A DNA stretch of 64,000 nt. Origin: an uncultured Cytophagales bacterium. GTDB taxonomy: Bacteria > Bacteroidota > Bacteroidia > Cytophagales > Cyclobacteriaceae. Below are positions 1 to 7,615 of the stretch, piece by piece. A program made the translations under genes and the position numbers. Numbering within the stretch: the first letter of the stretch is position 1; the number at the start of each line of letters is the position of its first letter. The notes under the pieces are model-generated. The model saw nothing but the letters and a program-made list of their open reading frames with translations. It had not been told where the DNA came from and did not search any database. The stretch lies in contig CAJXNP010000024.1 in the NCBI GenBank assembly GCA_913057175.1, positions 19,115 through 83,114 of the forward strand, in the 5' to 3' direction.

Positions 1-663
1 GAATCCCCAGGGATGCCACGCAGGTCCCCAATAAAACGGACGGTAAGGGTGGTAATAGTAAGGACGATGGCAATAAAAATTAAAACCTCCATATCGATAA
101 GGTGGCCGTGCATATGGCCGGTAGGGAGGTCTCACATAGGTGTTCCTGTTGTTATGTACATTGACATTTCTACTATTGTCGACATTAATATTTACATTTT
201 TCCGGCTGTTATCAACATCTATCTTATTCCCTCCTTTAATGTTGGTTGTTTTATTATTGGAGTTTCTGTTGTTTGTTACCCTATTGTTTGAATTTGTTGA
301 TCGATTTGTTACTCTGTTGTCTGAATTCGTAGATCGGTTCGTCACCCTTTCCCTTGAAGTATTGTTAGTGGGTACATTTCGATTCACCGTACCTGGATTC
401 CTGGAACCTGATGAAGATTGTCTGGGGGTATAGCTCCTGTTGGATGATCTTTGAGCCCCTCCGTTGATGGATCGATTGGAACTTCCCATTTGACGTGTGG
501 TCCCAGCCGATCTGGCTCCTCCTCCACCACCTCCGGCAAATCTTCCACCTCCTCCGCCTCCTCTGCCCATCCTCTGTGCCTCACTTATGGATGTAAAGAA
601 AACAAGAACAACTGTCAGGAAAGCAACCTGAAGAAGATATATTTTGTGATTTCTGCTTTTCAT
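1..663 (-). CDS. Secreted Gly/Asn/Arg/Tyr-rich protein (DUF6515-like), cut by left edge
   Basis: An open frame runs without a stop from an ATG at 663 to the left edge (221 codons), so the C-terminus is missing. The N-terminus is a signal peptide (about residues 1-29, ending SEAQ). It is followed by a Gly-rich run with RGGGGG blocks, a Ser/Thr/Asn/Arg segment with repeated VTNRSTNS units (about 115-145), then Tyr/Pro/Arg/His-rich sequence ending PYRPFYWGPAWHP. That last part resembles the start of DUF6515 proteins of Bacteroidota, but the conserved part lies outside the window, so the family is an inference. It probably resides in the periplasm or envelope; the function is unknown. It starts 17 bases after the stop of the DUF2092 gene upstream, so the two are probably co-transcribed. 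Confidence 0.7.
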   Translation of the reverse strand, partial: MKSRNHKIYLLQVAFLTVVLVFFTSISEAQRMGRGGGGGGRFAGGGGGGARSAGTTRQMGSSNRSINGGAQRSSNRSYTPRQSSSGSRNPGTVNRNVPTNNTSRERVTNRSTNSDNRVTNRSTNSNNRVTNNRNSNNKTTNIKGGNKIDVDNSRKNVNINVDNSRNVNVHNNRNTYVRPPYRPYARPPYRYGGFNFYCHRPYYYHPYRPFYWGPAWHPWGF

Positions 664-680
664 AATTCCGGTTAAATTTT

Positions 681-1421
681 TCATTGTTCGCTATAAAAGT
701 TTTTAGGGGCATAAAAGATCTGGTGAGCATGGTCCGGAGGAACAAATTCGAAAATGGCCAGTGGGACATTCGGGTTAACCTGCCAGTTAGAAAAGGTTGC
801 ATCGTAAATCGGTGTACCTTCTTCCTTTTTATATTTGATGATAAACCTGGATGGAAGATTCATTGCGTCGTTATCGATCCAAATCTGTACATTCATATCC
901 TCTCGGTCTGCCATGATATGAAAACATTCCTTTCCATCAACCTTCTTTTTTCCCAGGTACAACACCTCATCAAAGTTGTTCAACAGATCGTCCGTAAATG
1001 TCGGATAAAAGAAATCAGCGGCTGGAAAATCCAAATCGTAAGCATAATGTAAGCTGTCAATGGTCTTGACAATATTGTCTGGCGCAATCAATACGGAGTA
1101 ATTGTTTTCATCATAGTCGTAATAAGTGACCGTTTCTCCATTGTACCAATACCCACGATGGCCCTTGTGATTCCGCGTATGGACAAGCATCTTATTGGGA
1201 CCAACCATGTAAACTTCATGCTCTCCAAATTCCCTTACCAGGCCATATTCGTATTGATATTCATCAAAGGTTGTCGTGAGGTCGAAGCTTACTGAGTTCA
1301 GTTCTCCAATTACCTCACTCATGTGATCGAGAATGAGCACCGCCACCTGATCAGCCTCTGTAGATTGGGAAGAGGCATTGAAGGGCATAGCAAGTATAAA
1401 ACAGATTATTATTTTTTTCAT
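681..1421 (-). CDS. DUF2092 family secreted protein
   Basis: A 246-residue protein with a cleavable signal peptide (about 1-19, ending NASSQ). The order of motifs matches DUF2092: a membrane-mimic strand region VYMVGPNKMLVHTR, a WYNGETVTYYDYDENNY segment, FPAADFFYP, then LYLGKKKVDGKECFHI followed by VQIWIDNDAMNLPSRFI. These strands resemble the LolA/LolB-like fold used to bind lipids or lipoproteins, which would place it in the periplasm; the ligand is unknown. The ATG at 1421 is followed at once by a Lys-rich signal-peptide start. It is the first gene of a two-gene unit with the Gly/Asn-rich protein, and DUF2092 genes often sit beside small repetitive secreted proteins, so the two may work together. 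Confidence 0.75.
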   Translation of the reverse strand: MKKIIICFILAMPFNASSQSTEADQVAVLILDHMSEVIGELNSVSFDLTTTFDEYQYEYGLVREFGEHEVYMVGPNKMLVHTRNHKGHRGYWYNGETVTYYDYDENNYSVLIAPDNIVKTIDSLHYAYDLDFPAADFFYPTFTDDLLNNFDEVLYLGKKKVDGKECFHIMADREDMNVQIWIDNDAMNLPSRFIIKYKKEEGTPIYDATFSNWQVNPNVPLAIFEFVPPDHAHQIFYAPKNFYSEQ

Positions 1422-1735
1422 AGTGGTCAGATCATTGAGTTAGTTTAATTCCGGTTTTAAGTTAAACAATTTAGTTTTTTAATACAGGATGCCAGACAAA
1501 AGCCTTCATAATAATTCAAAGGCTGCTGAAGATTAGATGATATCATAACAGTGGAAGTAGTCCTCATATAGAGTAAATCATCCAACTGAATAGTATCTCC
1601 AGTAATATGAATATCGATAATGGAGAACCTGGAAGTGAAAAAATATTTGATGATACCAGATGTTTGATGCACAGTTTAGTTTGATGGTTTAATCGTGCAG
1701 GCCCTTGCAAATTGTCAGCTCCACCAAATTTAAAA
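1422..1735. other. Intergenic stretch without a recognised gene
   Basis: Short minus-strand frames of 61 and 71 codons occur here, but they lack signal peptides, recognisable motifs and plausible starts. I see nothing else supportable apart from the terminator next to it. Confidence 0.5.
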
Positions 1736-1778
1736 CTACCAATAAACATTGAAAAATATTCTCAATGCTTATTGGTAG
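1736..1778 (-). terminator. Intrinsic terminator of the tandem paralogue pair
   Basis: The arms 1736-1752 and 1762-1778 are complementary over 17 positions with one mismatch (CTACCAATAA... / ...TTATTGGTAG), with a 9-base loop. Read on the minus strand the hairpin is followed by TTTTAAATTT. It lies 22 bases beyond the stop of the gene ending at 1801, where a terminator is expected. Confidence 0.7.
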
Positions 1779-1800
1779 CGAGCCAATGATTACAGCCCTT

Positions 1801-2352
1801 TTATTTAACAAATTTACCTATCATTTTGGCCCCTGATTCATCGAGAGCCGATATCGTATTATTTACTACATCACTTACATAAACATCTTTCCCTCCCAGT
1901 GGATTTTCGAAACCAATTATTTCTTCTGAATTTTCAATCACATCAAAAGCTCCGGTCTTTTCAAGCTGATCCCTGACCATGCCTTCCAATTCATCTCGTG
2001 AAGTTTCTCCCTTTATGTCCATTAAAGTTGAAAAGGGTTTATCAGTCGATGTTAATTGACTAATTTGATCTGCATTCAAATCTTCCAGGGAAAAAATAGG
2101 CATGTCCTTCGAAGTTTTTAACACTTCACTTACTGTATTCTCAACATCCGCATACAGTTTATGTGCATCCCCACTTAAATTGGGTTGATTGAGGTTCTTT
2201 CCAAATCCCGGAATATCGATCCCCGATTTAGAAACTGAATTAATAGCTTTTTGAAATGCCTTGTTCAGGGCTTTAACATCCTGTCCATAACCTAGTAATG
2301 GAGCGATCAGAATCATCACACTTATAAGTACGATTGTGCTTTTAGTTTTCAT
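1801..2352 (-). CDS. Secreted protein of unknown function, tandem paralogue B
   Basis: A 183-residue protein with a signal peptide (about 1-23, ending LGYGQ). I do not recognise the family. It aligns along its whole length with the neighbour upstream: both begin MKTK.TIVLI..MILIAPLLGYGQD, share IDIPGF/VDIPGF, a FSLE/D-LN-DQ block, PFS-LM, and end NTISALD-SGAKMI-KFVK. No membrane segment after the signal peptide and no Cys in the mature part, so it is probably a soluble, mainly helical periplasmic or secreted protein. Only 21 bases separate it from its paralogue, which indicates a tandem duplication in one transcript. A hairpin terminator follows it. Confidence 0.75.
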   Translation of the reverse strand: MKTKSTIVLISVMILIAPLLGYGQDVKALNKAFQKAINSVSKSGIDIPGFGKNLNQPNLSGDAHKLYADVENTVSEVLKTSKDMPIFSLEDLNADQISQLTSTDKPFSTLMDIKGETSRDELEGMVRDQLEKTGAFDVIENSEEIIGFENPLGGKDVYVSDVVNNTISALDESGAKMIGKFVK

Positions 2353-2373
2353 GGTATTTGCTTGATGGTTTAG

Positions 2374-2922
2374 TTATTTAACAAATTTCTCTATCATTTT
2401 AGCTCCCGACTTATCGAGCGCTGAGATAGTATTATCTGATATCTGCTTGACAAACATGTCTTTTCCTTCACCCAAACTGAAACCGGGTATATTCGAGGCA
2501 TTGTCCAACAGGTTCATCGCACCTGTTTTATCCAACTGATCGCTGATGATGTTCTCAAAATCTGCTCTGGCATTTGGTCCTTTCATTTCCATTAATGATG
2601 AAAAGGGGCTTTCAGAAGAAGCAAGTTTTGTCAATTGATCAGGATTCAAATTGTCGAGAGAGAACAAGGGAGACTTTTTACCGGCTTTCATTGCTCCTCC
2701 TACAGCTGACTCCACAGCATCAGATAACTCACCGGCGCTTCCGGTTAAAGTACTTGGATTAATACCAAAAGAAAATCCCGGAATATCCACACCGGCTTTG
2801 CCAACTGATCCCATCGATTTAGTTAAAGCTTTGCTTATTGCCTTCATATCCTGCCCATAACCTAGTAATGGAGCAATCAGGATCATCGCAACGATTAGTA
2901 CAATTGTGTTTTTAGTTTTCAT
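2374..2922 (-). CDS. Secreted protein of unknown function, tandem paralogue A
   Basis: A 182-residue paralogue of the gene just downstream. The ATG at 2922 is chosen rather than an in-frame TTG two codons earlier because it lines up exactly with the MKTK start of the paralogue. Signal peptide about 1-23 (ending LGYGQ). The mature part is rich in Ser, Ala, Gly and Lys and ends in the shared NTISALDKSGAKMIEKFVK block. The function is unknown. It is first in a two-gene unit; about 120 bases upstream lies a nested-stem element (3042-3140) that could be part of its leader, though this is only suggested by position. Confidence 0.75.
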   Translation of the reverse strand: MKTKNTIVLIVAMILIAPLLGYGQDMKAISKALTKSMGSVGKAGVDIPGFSFGINPSTLTGSAGELSDAVESAVGGAMKAGKKSPLFSLDNLNPDQLTKLASSESPFSSLMEMKGPNARADFENIISDQLDKTGAMNLLDNASNIPGFSLGEGKDMFVKQISDNTISALDKSGAKMIEKFVK

Positions 2923-3041
2923 GGTCAATGTAGTTTAGTTATGCCATTTATTTAATCATTTTGTCAAGACTTGTATAAATTTAGTGGGCAATTTTGTAAA
3001 TTGTGTGTTCGTCATTTATCATTTAACTACCAATCACTAAC
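2923..3041. other. Leader/upstream region of the tandem paralogues
   Basis: AT-rich sequence between the gene start at 2922 and the structured element at 3042. It contains no gene. A minus-strand promoter is expected here or upstream, but I see no exact TAnnTTTG box. Confidence 0.3.
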
Positions 3042-3140
3042 AAAAAACCAGGGGTTCTAAGCCGATGACCGGAGTTACTTATAAAAGTCTCCCTACTGAC
3101 CACCATCGTCATCGTCAAAGCGCCTCCTGGTTTATTTTTT
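3042..3140. other. Nested-stem structured element with T-runs on both sides
   Basis: Three nested perfect stems: AAACCAGG (3045-3052) with CCTGGTTT (3126-3133); CGATGAC (3063-3069) with GTCATCG (3108-3114); and GGAG..ACTT (3071-3080) with AAGTCTCC (3085-3092), which has a 4-base loop and a 2-base bulge. T-runs flank the outer stem in both directions, so either strand could give a terminated small RNA. On the minus strand AGGAGG sits inside the outer stem, 10 bases before an ATG that opens a 29-codon frame; such a strong Shine-Dalgarno sequence is uncommon in this phylum. It does not match an RNA family that I can name. It could be a leader of the gene at 2922, an independent small RNA, or a repeat. 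Confidence 0.4.
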
Positions 3141-3461
3141 GTTTTGATTGTTTGTTGGATCTTAAAACATCCGCATATAATAAGTTGAAATATTTTCACA
3201 AGCGAAGCAATCGCTTTCTCCATGTTAATCTTCTGATAAGAATTAATTCTTTGTGTATAAGAAAACAGATGTAACCTATGCATGGTGGTTTGCAATTAGT
3301 TAGCGGTCTTTCGGATTAAATAAAAGGTGGTATCAGGCAAGAAATAATTGTCAAATCTATAGATCAGACAATTTGATCAGGATTGGAAATTAAACCAATG
3401 AATCTACTTTTCGCCTAATCCATGTTATGTGGTTGCCAAAATTTACTAAATATTTGCAAAC
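3141..3461. other. Intergenic stretch without a recognised gene
   Basis: AT-rich. A 69-codon plus frame and a 90-codon minus frame overlap here; neither has a recognisable motif, and the minus frame runs through the structured element. Nothing else seen. Confidence 0.4.
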
Positions 3462-4697
3462 TTATTTAGAATTTCTGATAAATTCTGAGGGCGTAATGCC
3501 AATAGTTTTTTTAAAGGCTGATGTAAATGAATTTCGGTTGTTAAATCCACATTCCCGGGCTAACGCTTCGAGTGTAAGATTTTTGCTGTCTCCATTTTTA
3601 ATACGCTCAACAGAATGTGCTATGCGCTGCTGATTTAAATATTCAACAAATGAAACGCCTAGTTCCTGATTGATGAACAATGACAGCTGATGAGGGTGAA
3701 TGTTGAGATCGTTTGCCAGATCGGGAAGTGAATAACCTCCCTTCAAAAAGGGGGTTTTCTCCATCATAAAATTTGTCAAAACTTCTTTAAACTGAAGTTT
3801 GCCCGGAGCCAATCTTAATCCATTGCTTTCATCATTCTCACTTTCATTATGAATATTTGTTTGAGATTTGTCAGCAAGACGAGATTCATTTGAAAACGAA
3901 AGAATTGATTCATTTTTACCTTTTATGAATTGGGAAAGGTCTTTGACATATAATCCATAAAGGATTAAAGGTCTATACAAAAGGAACACAACTGTAAGTA
4001 TTAGCGCAGCAGAAGCTGAAAGATGAATGATATTAAACGATGTTATATTCAAATTCATACCTGAACTAATAAAATAGGGAATGAAATTAAATGATTGCAG
4101 GCAAATGAATATTAGTATCCAGTTTCTCCATGGTACGATTTCCTTATCGCTGGAAAGCTTATTTTTTCTAATAAACCCGATCAATTCAAGAAAAGCCGCT
4201 ATCCAATAGACCATAATGAGAATACTCCTGGCCGGAGTATGAAAATTATCAGGTAACAACCACCCCTGATTAAAAGAATTGACACGGGAAATATCTGCCA
4301 GATCAAAGGAGATAATATCCAATTTTTCGGAATTGGGGAGTAAAATAAATGGCAAAAAGTCCACAATATAAATTAATGCCGGAATCAAATGCAAAAGGTC
4401 CAATGCTTTGAATTTCCTATAGTGAATGGCATTTCTAACATATAAATAGATAAATGGTGTATATATCAAAGCAAAAATATTACCTGTTCTGTAGAGGAAA
4501 GGTATTTTCAGGATGATGCGCGAATCGATCAGAGTAGCAATGCATAGAGCTGCTGAAAGGCATAAAACAGCTACACTAAGGATCCTGTTATTGTTCGTAT
4601 TTTCTCCCCGGTATGTCAATAAGATCATTCCGACCATTATTCCCAGAACAATGGAAACGATACTAAAAAAAATCCACCCTGTGAATATAGGTTCCAT
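3462..4697 (-). CDS. Membrane-anchored AraC family transcriptional regulator
   Basis: A 411-residue protein. The N-terminal half (about 1-235) holds about seven hydrophobic segments, for example FFSIVSIVLGIMVGMILLTY and LILTVVFLLYRPLILYGLYV. A polar linker (about 240-300) leads to a C-terminal AraC/HTH_18 DNA-binding domain (about 305-411) with YSLPDLANDLNIHPHQLSLFI as the first helix-turn-helix and LTLEALARECGFNNRNSFTSAF plus GITPSEF as the second. This layout is typical of Bacteroidota regulators that sense a signal in or at the inner membrane and bind DNA in the cytoplasm. The target is unknown. The hairpin-rich repeat at 4749-5066 begins 52 bases upstream of its start codon, so the repeat may contain or disturb its promoter. 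Confidence 0.85.
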   Translation of the reverse strand: MEPIFTGWIFFSIVSIVLGIMVGMILLTYRGENTNNNRILSVAVLCLSAALCIATLIDSRIILKIPFLYRTGNIFALIYTPFIYLYVRNAIHYRKFKALDLLHLIPALIYIVDFLPFILLPNSEKLDIISFDLADISRVNSFNQGWLLPDNFHTPARSILIMVYWIAAFLELIGFIRKNKLSSDKEIVPWRNWILIFICLQSFNFIPYFISSGMNLNITSFNIIHLSASAALILTVVFLLYRPLILYGLYVKDLSQFIKGKNESILSFSNESRLADKSQTNIHNESENDESNGLRLAPGKLQFKEVLTNFMMEKTPFLKGGYSLPDLANDLNIHPHQLSLFINQELGVSFVEYLNQQRIAHSVERIKNGDSKNLTLEALARECGFNNRNSFTSAFKKTIGITPSEFIRNSK

Positions 4698-4748
4698 GGT
4701 TTATTATTGGCAGATGAATCACATCTGCATTCCGCAGTTAAATCCTTT

Positions 4749-5066
4749 TTAACCCGGTTTATTCATGTGAAAAACATGAATAATGACGATAACTTATTAA
4801 AAACATCTGTTATTCAATAAGTTATTTCAGGCCTGATGACTCCGACAGTCGTATCAGACTCGTAGGAGTTTAACCCCGACTTTATCAAAATCCTTATTAC
4901 CCAAATTTGAGGAATGATTGTATTCTATACTAATGGTGAAAACTAACTTATTTCACTTCAAATCAGGATTTTGCTAAACGTCGGCTCGTGACGATTTTGT
5001 CAGAGTCAGACATCCGATGTATCGTCTGACCCATCGGGCGGAAAATTCAATGATTTTCCGGGTTAA
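4749..5066. repeat. Hairpin-rich dispersed repeat, long copy (copy 1)
   Basis: Bounded by perfect inverted ends TTAACCCGG (4749-4757) and CCGGGTTAA (5058-5066). It matches 28061-28298 nearly base for base over most of its length. Inside are several palindromes: TTATTCATGT/ACATGAATAA, ATAACTTATT/AATAAGTTAT, AAAATCC/GGATTTT, and GGAAAAT/ATTTTCC. Compared with copy 2, this copy carries two extra blocks, about 4832-4872 and 4985-5029, each able to form its own hairpin (ACTCC..GGAGT and GTCAGAC..GTCTGAC). There is no coding frame, so it is non-autonomous (MITE- or REPIN-like). No clear target-site duplication was seen. Confidence 0.75.
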
Positions 5067-5173
5067 ATGTAGCATTTATTTGAGATAAAATCAGGGAAAT
5101 ATCAAACGAGTAGACAAACATGATTCAGTCATAAACAATTGACATGGAATCGAAAAGGAAGGCCTTTAACACA

Positions 5174-7615
5174 TTAGAATTTACCCGTTAAAGTCAGATA
5201 GAATGTTCGACCATCGGAGGGGATAATGCCAGGACCGGGATAGCCGGTTGCCCTCCTGGTGAAATACATGGAGTCGGTAAAGTTATTGACACTTCCCTCA
5301 ATCCGAAGCCATTTGTTAAGCTGATACTGAGCTGAAATATCCGCAACGTAATAAGCTGGTACCGTGCCCTCGACAGCTCCGGGAACAGGTGGGTCATTGG
5401 AAGCATTTGTCGCATCAGTATACTGATCTGTCATATATGAGATCTGTGTGGATATACCAAGCTTTTTCCATTTGAAGGCTAAACCACTTCTGAGGTTGAC
5501 AATTGGTGAAAATTCAACACGATTGCCCAAAATCTGTGGTTCTGCTTTTATGTATTTAGTGTTTAGCAAAGTCAAATTCAGGAACCATGTCAATGAAGAT
5601 TCTTTTTTGTTTCTCAGAATATCTGTTTCAAAAAAACTTTCCAGGCCAATGTTCCTGGCATCACCTACATTGCTTTGATATCGATAAACCCTAAAAAAAT
5701 TATCACGCATGAGGATCGAGCCAATTCGATCCCTGTACATCAACATGAATGCAGTAACTTCATAATTCAAAACATCAGAGATGCTTCCTCTTGCTCCCAG
5801 ATCCAGGCTATATCCACTTTCATCCGTAATACTTTGATCCACGACCAATGTTGGCGTCGTAACACGGATATCGCTGTAGCTGATGGATTTGTAGTTTTGG
5901 GAAAAATTAGCATACACTTCAAAGAGCTCACTTGGTTTATAGCTTACCCCCACCCCAAGCAATATAAAATCCCGTGGGTTTTCGATGCTGCTGTATTCCC
6001 GAAGATCTGTTCCCTCCGGCAATAATGGATTCCCTGCCAGGTCGGTCGGCATCGTCCTCTGATAATATCCATCTGAAGTAGTTACAATATTTTCATAACG
6101 AAAGCCGGGGGTAACACTCCAGTGATCGTTTAGCGTGAAAATGTTTTCAGCAAAGATTGCCAGGTTTTTGCCTCCGTTGTCGTAATCATAATAAAGCGAA
6201 TCAAGGTTATTGTAATAAAAATCAGGATCACTTCCTTTGGGAGCTGGCCCGTAAGTCTGCCGGGAATTCCCTGAATACAACCTGATCCCGCCCAGAAATG
6301 ACGACATTTGGTTAAACAAGGTATAACGATGGAGGATCCTTGTTTCATTTCCAATGTTTTTAAAGTCTCCATCCAATAATGTTCTGTCCATTAACGGGTC
6401 ATCCGGTCGATCTATGCGATCCAAATTGCCCAGTGCCTCCCGAGTAGCAACCAATCCAAAAAAACGTGTATCGATCTTCGTCCGTGAGTTAAATGAATAT
6501 TCAGCTTGTACAGCGGGCAGGTTCCATCTCACTTTAAACCAATTTCGATCCCGATACGATAGCTGAGGATTTTCGTCGAATTGCTGATCTGTCAAGCCAC
6601 CCGGCTGCCTGGCCATGTAGTACATGAATGAGTACTCAGCCGTGACCTTTAATCTGTCACTGATCTGAAAACCGGTCTTAGTGTAGGCATTGTGTGCATC
6701 AAATTCTGAATTTTCACGCCATCCATCACCTCTTCTAAACTGATAGTAGGAAATGTAGTCAAACTTACCAATGGTTCCACCAACCTGGTTATAACTATTG
6801 AAAAACCCATAGGAACCACCTGATTGAGAGGTTTCAAGACTAAACTTTTTATCCGTTGGAGCTTCTTTCAACTTGAAATTGATCAATCCCCCAAACTGGG
6901 TGCCGTATTGGAGGGAAGCAGCTCCCCGAACAATCTGGATTTTCTCTACTGCCTGAATGGGAGGCGAATAATAACTTTCCGGATATCCCAAGGCATCAGC
7001 ACTCATGTCCACCCCGTTTTGCCTGGTATTGAAATTGGACGACCGGTTTGGACTGAGGCCCCTTCCGCCTACTCCCAACTGGATCCCGGCGCCATCGCTT
7101 TCCCAGATATTCAGCCCCGATATTCGGCCGTAAACCTGCCGGGCATTATTAGTGGCTTTATTGGCGATAATATCTTCCATGTTCAGCACCTCGCTTTTCT
7201 TACCCTCATAAATGCCCATACCCTCCACAGCACTCAAACGGGTCATGCCGAAATGATTTTCTCTTTTAGCCTGTACGGTTACATTCTTCAACTGCTCTTC
7301 AGGTTCGTGTAAATGAAAATTGGCCTGAACATCTTTGTCGCGAACAATGATTTCCTTTTTCTCAGTTGTATGTTCGTAAGCAAAAGCTACCAATGTATAA
7401 GTACCCGGAGTTACATTATCAATTGCATAATAGCCTTCGTTATCAATAACCGCACTGATAGATGTGTTCTCAATAAAAACCTGTGCCACACCCGCCACAT
7501 CTCCGTCATCACAAATAACTCTTCCCTTTATTTTGTATGTAGGATTTGCCTGAGCGGTCATCTGCATACCGATCAACAAAATCAAACCAATCACTATGTT
7601 ACTGAGCTTTTTCAA
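5174..7615 (-). CDS. TonB-dependent receptor, FecA-like, of an iron-uptake operon
   Basis: An 813-residue outer-membrane receptor. Signal peptide about 1-23 (MKKLSNIVIGLILLIGMQM..AQA), a carboxypeptidase-regulatory-like domain (about 27-115), a plug (about 125-255, with RGAASLQYGTQFGGLINF), then a 22-strand-type barrel ending in Phe (LTLTGKF). It probably imports a ferric chelate, as inferred from the operon: the DUF4856, imelysin and HTTM genes precede it. The only plausible start is a TTG at 7615, because an in-frame stop lies shortly upstream and the next ATG is past the hydrophobic core of the signal peptide. It overlaps the end of the HTTM gene by 17 bases, so translation is probably coupled. 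The substrate is not proven. Confidence 0.88.
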   Translation of the reverse strand: MKKLSNIVIGLILLIGMQMTAQANPTYKIKGRVICDDGDVAGVAQVFIENTSISAVIDNEGYYAIDNVTPGTYTLVAFAYEHTTEKKEIIVRDKDVQANFHLHEPEEQLKNVTVQAKRENHFGMTRLSAVEGMGIYEGKKSEVLNMEDIIANKATNNARQVYGRISGLNIWESDGAGIQLGVGGRGLSPNRSSNFNTRQNGVDMSADALGYPESYYSPPIQAVEKIQIVRGAASLQYGTQFGGLINFKLKEAPTDKKFSLETSQSGGSYGFFNSYNQVGGTIGKFDYISYYQFRRGDGWRENSEFDAHNAYTKTGFQISDRLKVTAEYSFMYYMARQPGGLTDQQFDENPQLSYRDRNWFKVRWNLPAVQAEYSFNSRTKIDTRFFGLVATREALGNLDRIDRPDDPLMDRTLLDGDFKNIGNETRILHRYTLFNQMSSFLGGIRLYSGNSRQTYGPAPKGSDPDFYYNNLDSLYYDYDNGGKNLAIFAENIFTLNDHWSVTPGFRYENIVTTSDGYYQRTMPTDLAGNPLLPEGTDLREYSSIENPRDFILLGVGVSYKPSELFEVYANFSQNYKSISYSDIRVTTPTLVVDQSITDESGYSLDLGARGSISDVLNYEVTAFMLMYRDRIGSILMRDNFFRVYRYQSNVGDARNIGLESFFETDILRNKKESSLTWFLNLTLLNTKYIKAEPQILGNRVEFSPIVNLRSGLAFKWKKLGISTQISYMTDQYTDATNASNDPPVPGAVEGTVPAYYVADISAQYQLNKWLRIEGSVNNFTDSMYFTRRATGYPGPGIIPSDGRTFYLTLTGKF

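Noticed and set aside
13..433. Two plus-strand frames of 92 and 97 codons at the left edge
   Set aside because: They lie antisense to the continuous minus-strand frame 1-663, which has a signal peptide; they are shadows of its repetitive codons.
1457..1749. Overlapping minus-strand frames of 71 and 61 codons
   Set aside because: No signal peptide, domain or plausible start, and one of them runs into the terminator stem at 1736.
3023..3295. A 90-codon minus-strand frame
   Set aside because: It reads through the nested-stem element and has no recognisable protein features; the structured element explains the conserved-looking part better.
4749..5066. Complete insertion sequence
   Set aside because: The element has inverted ends but no transposase frame in either copy.
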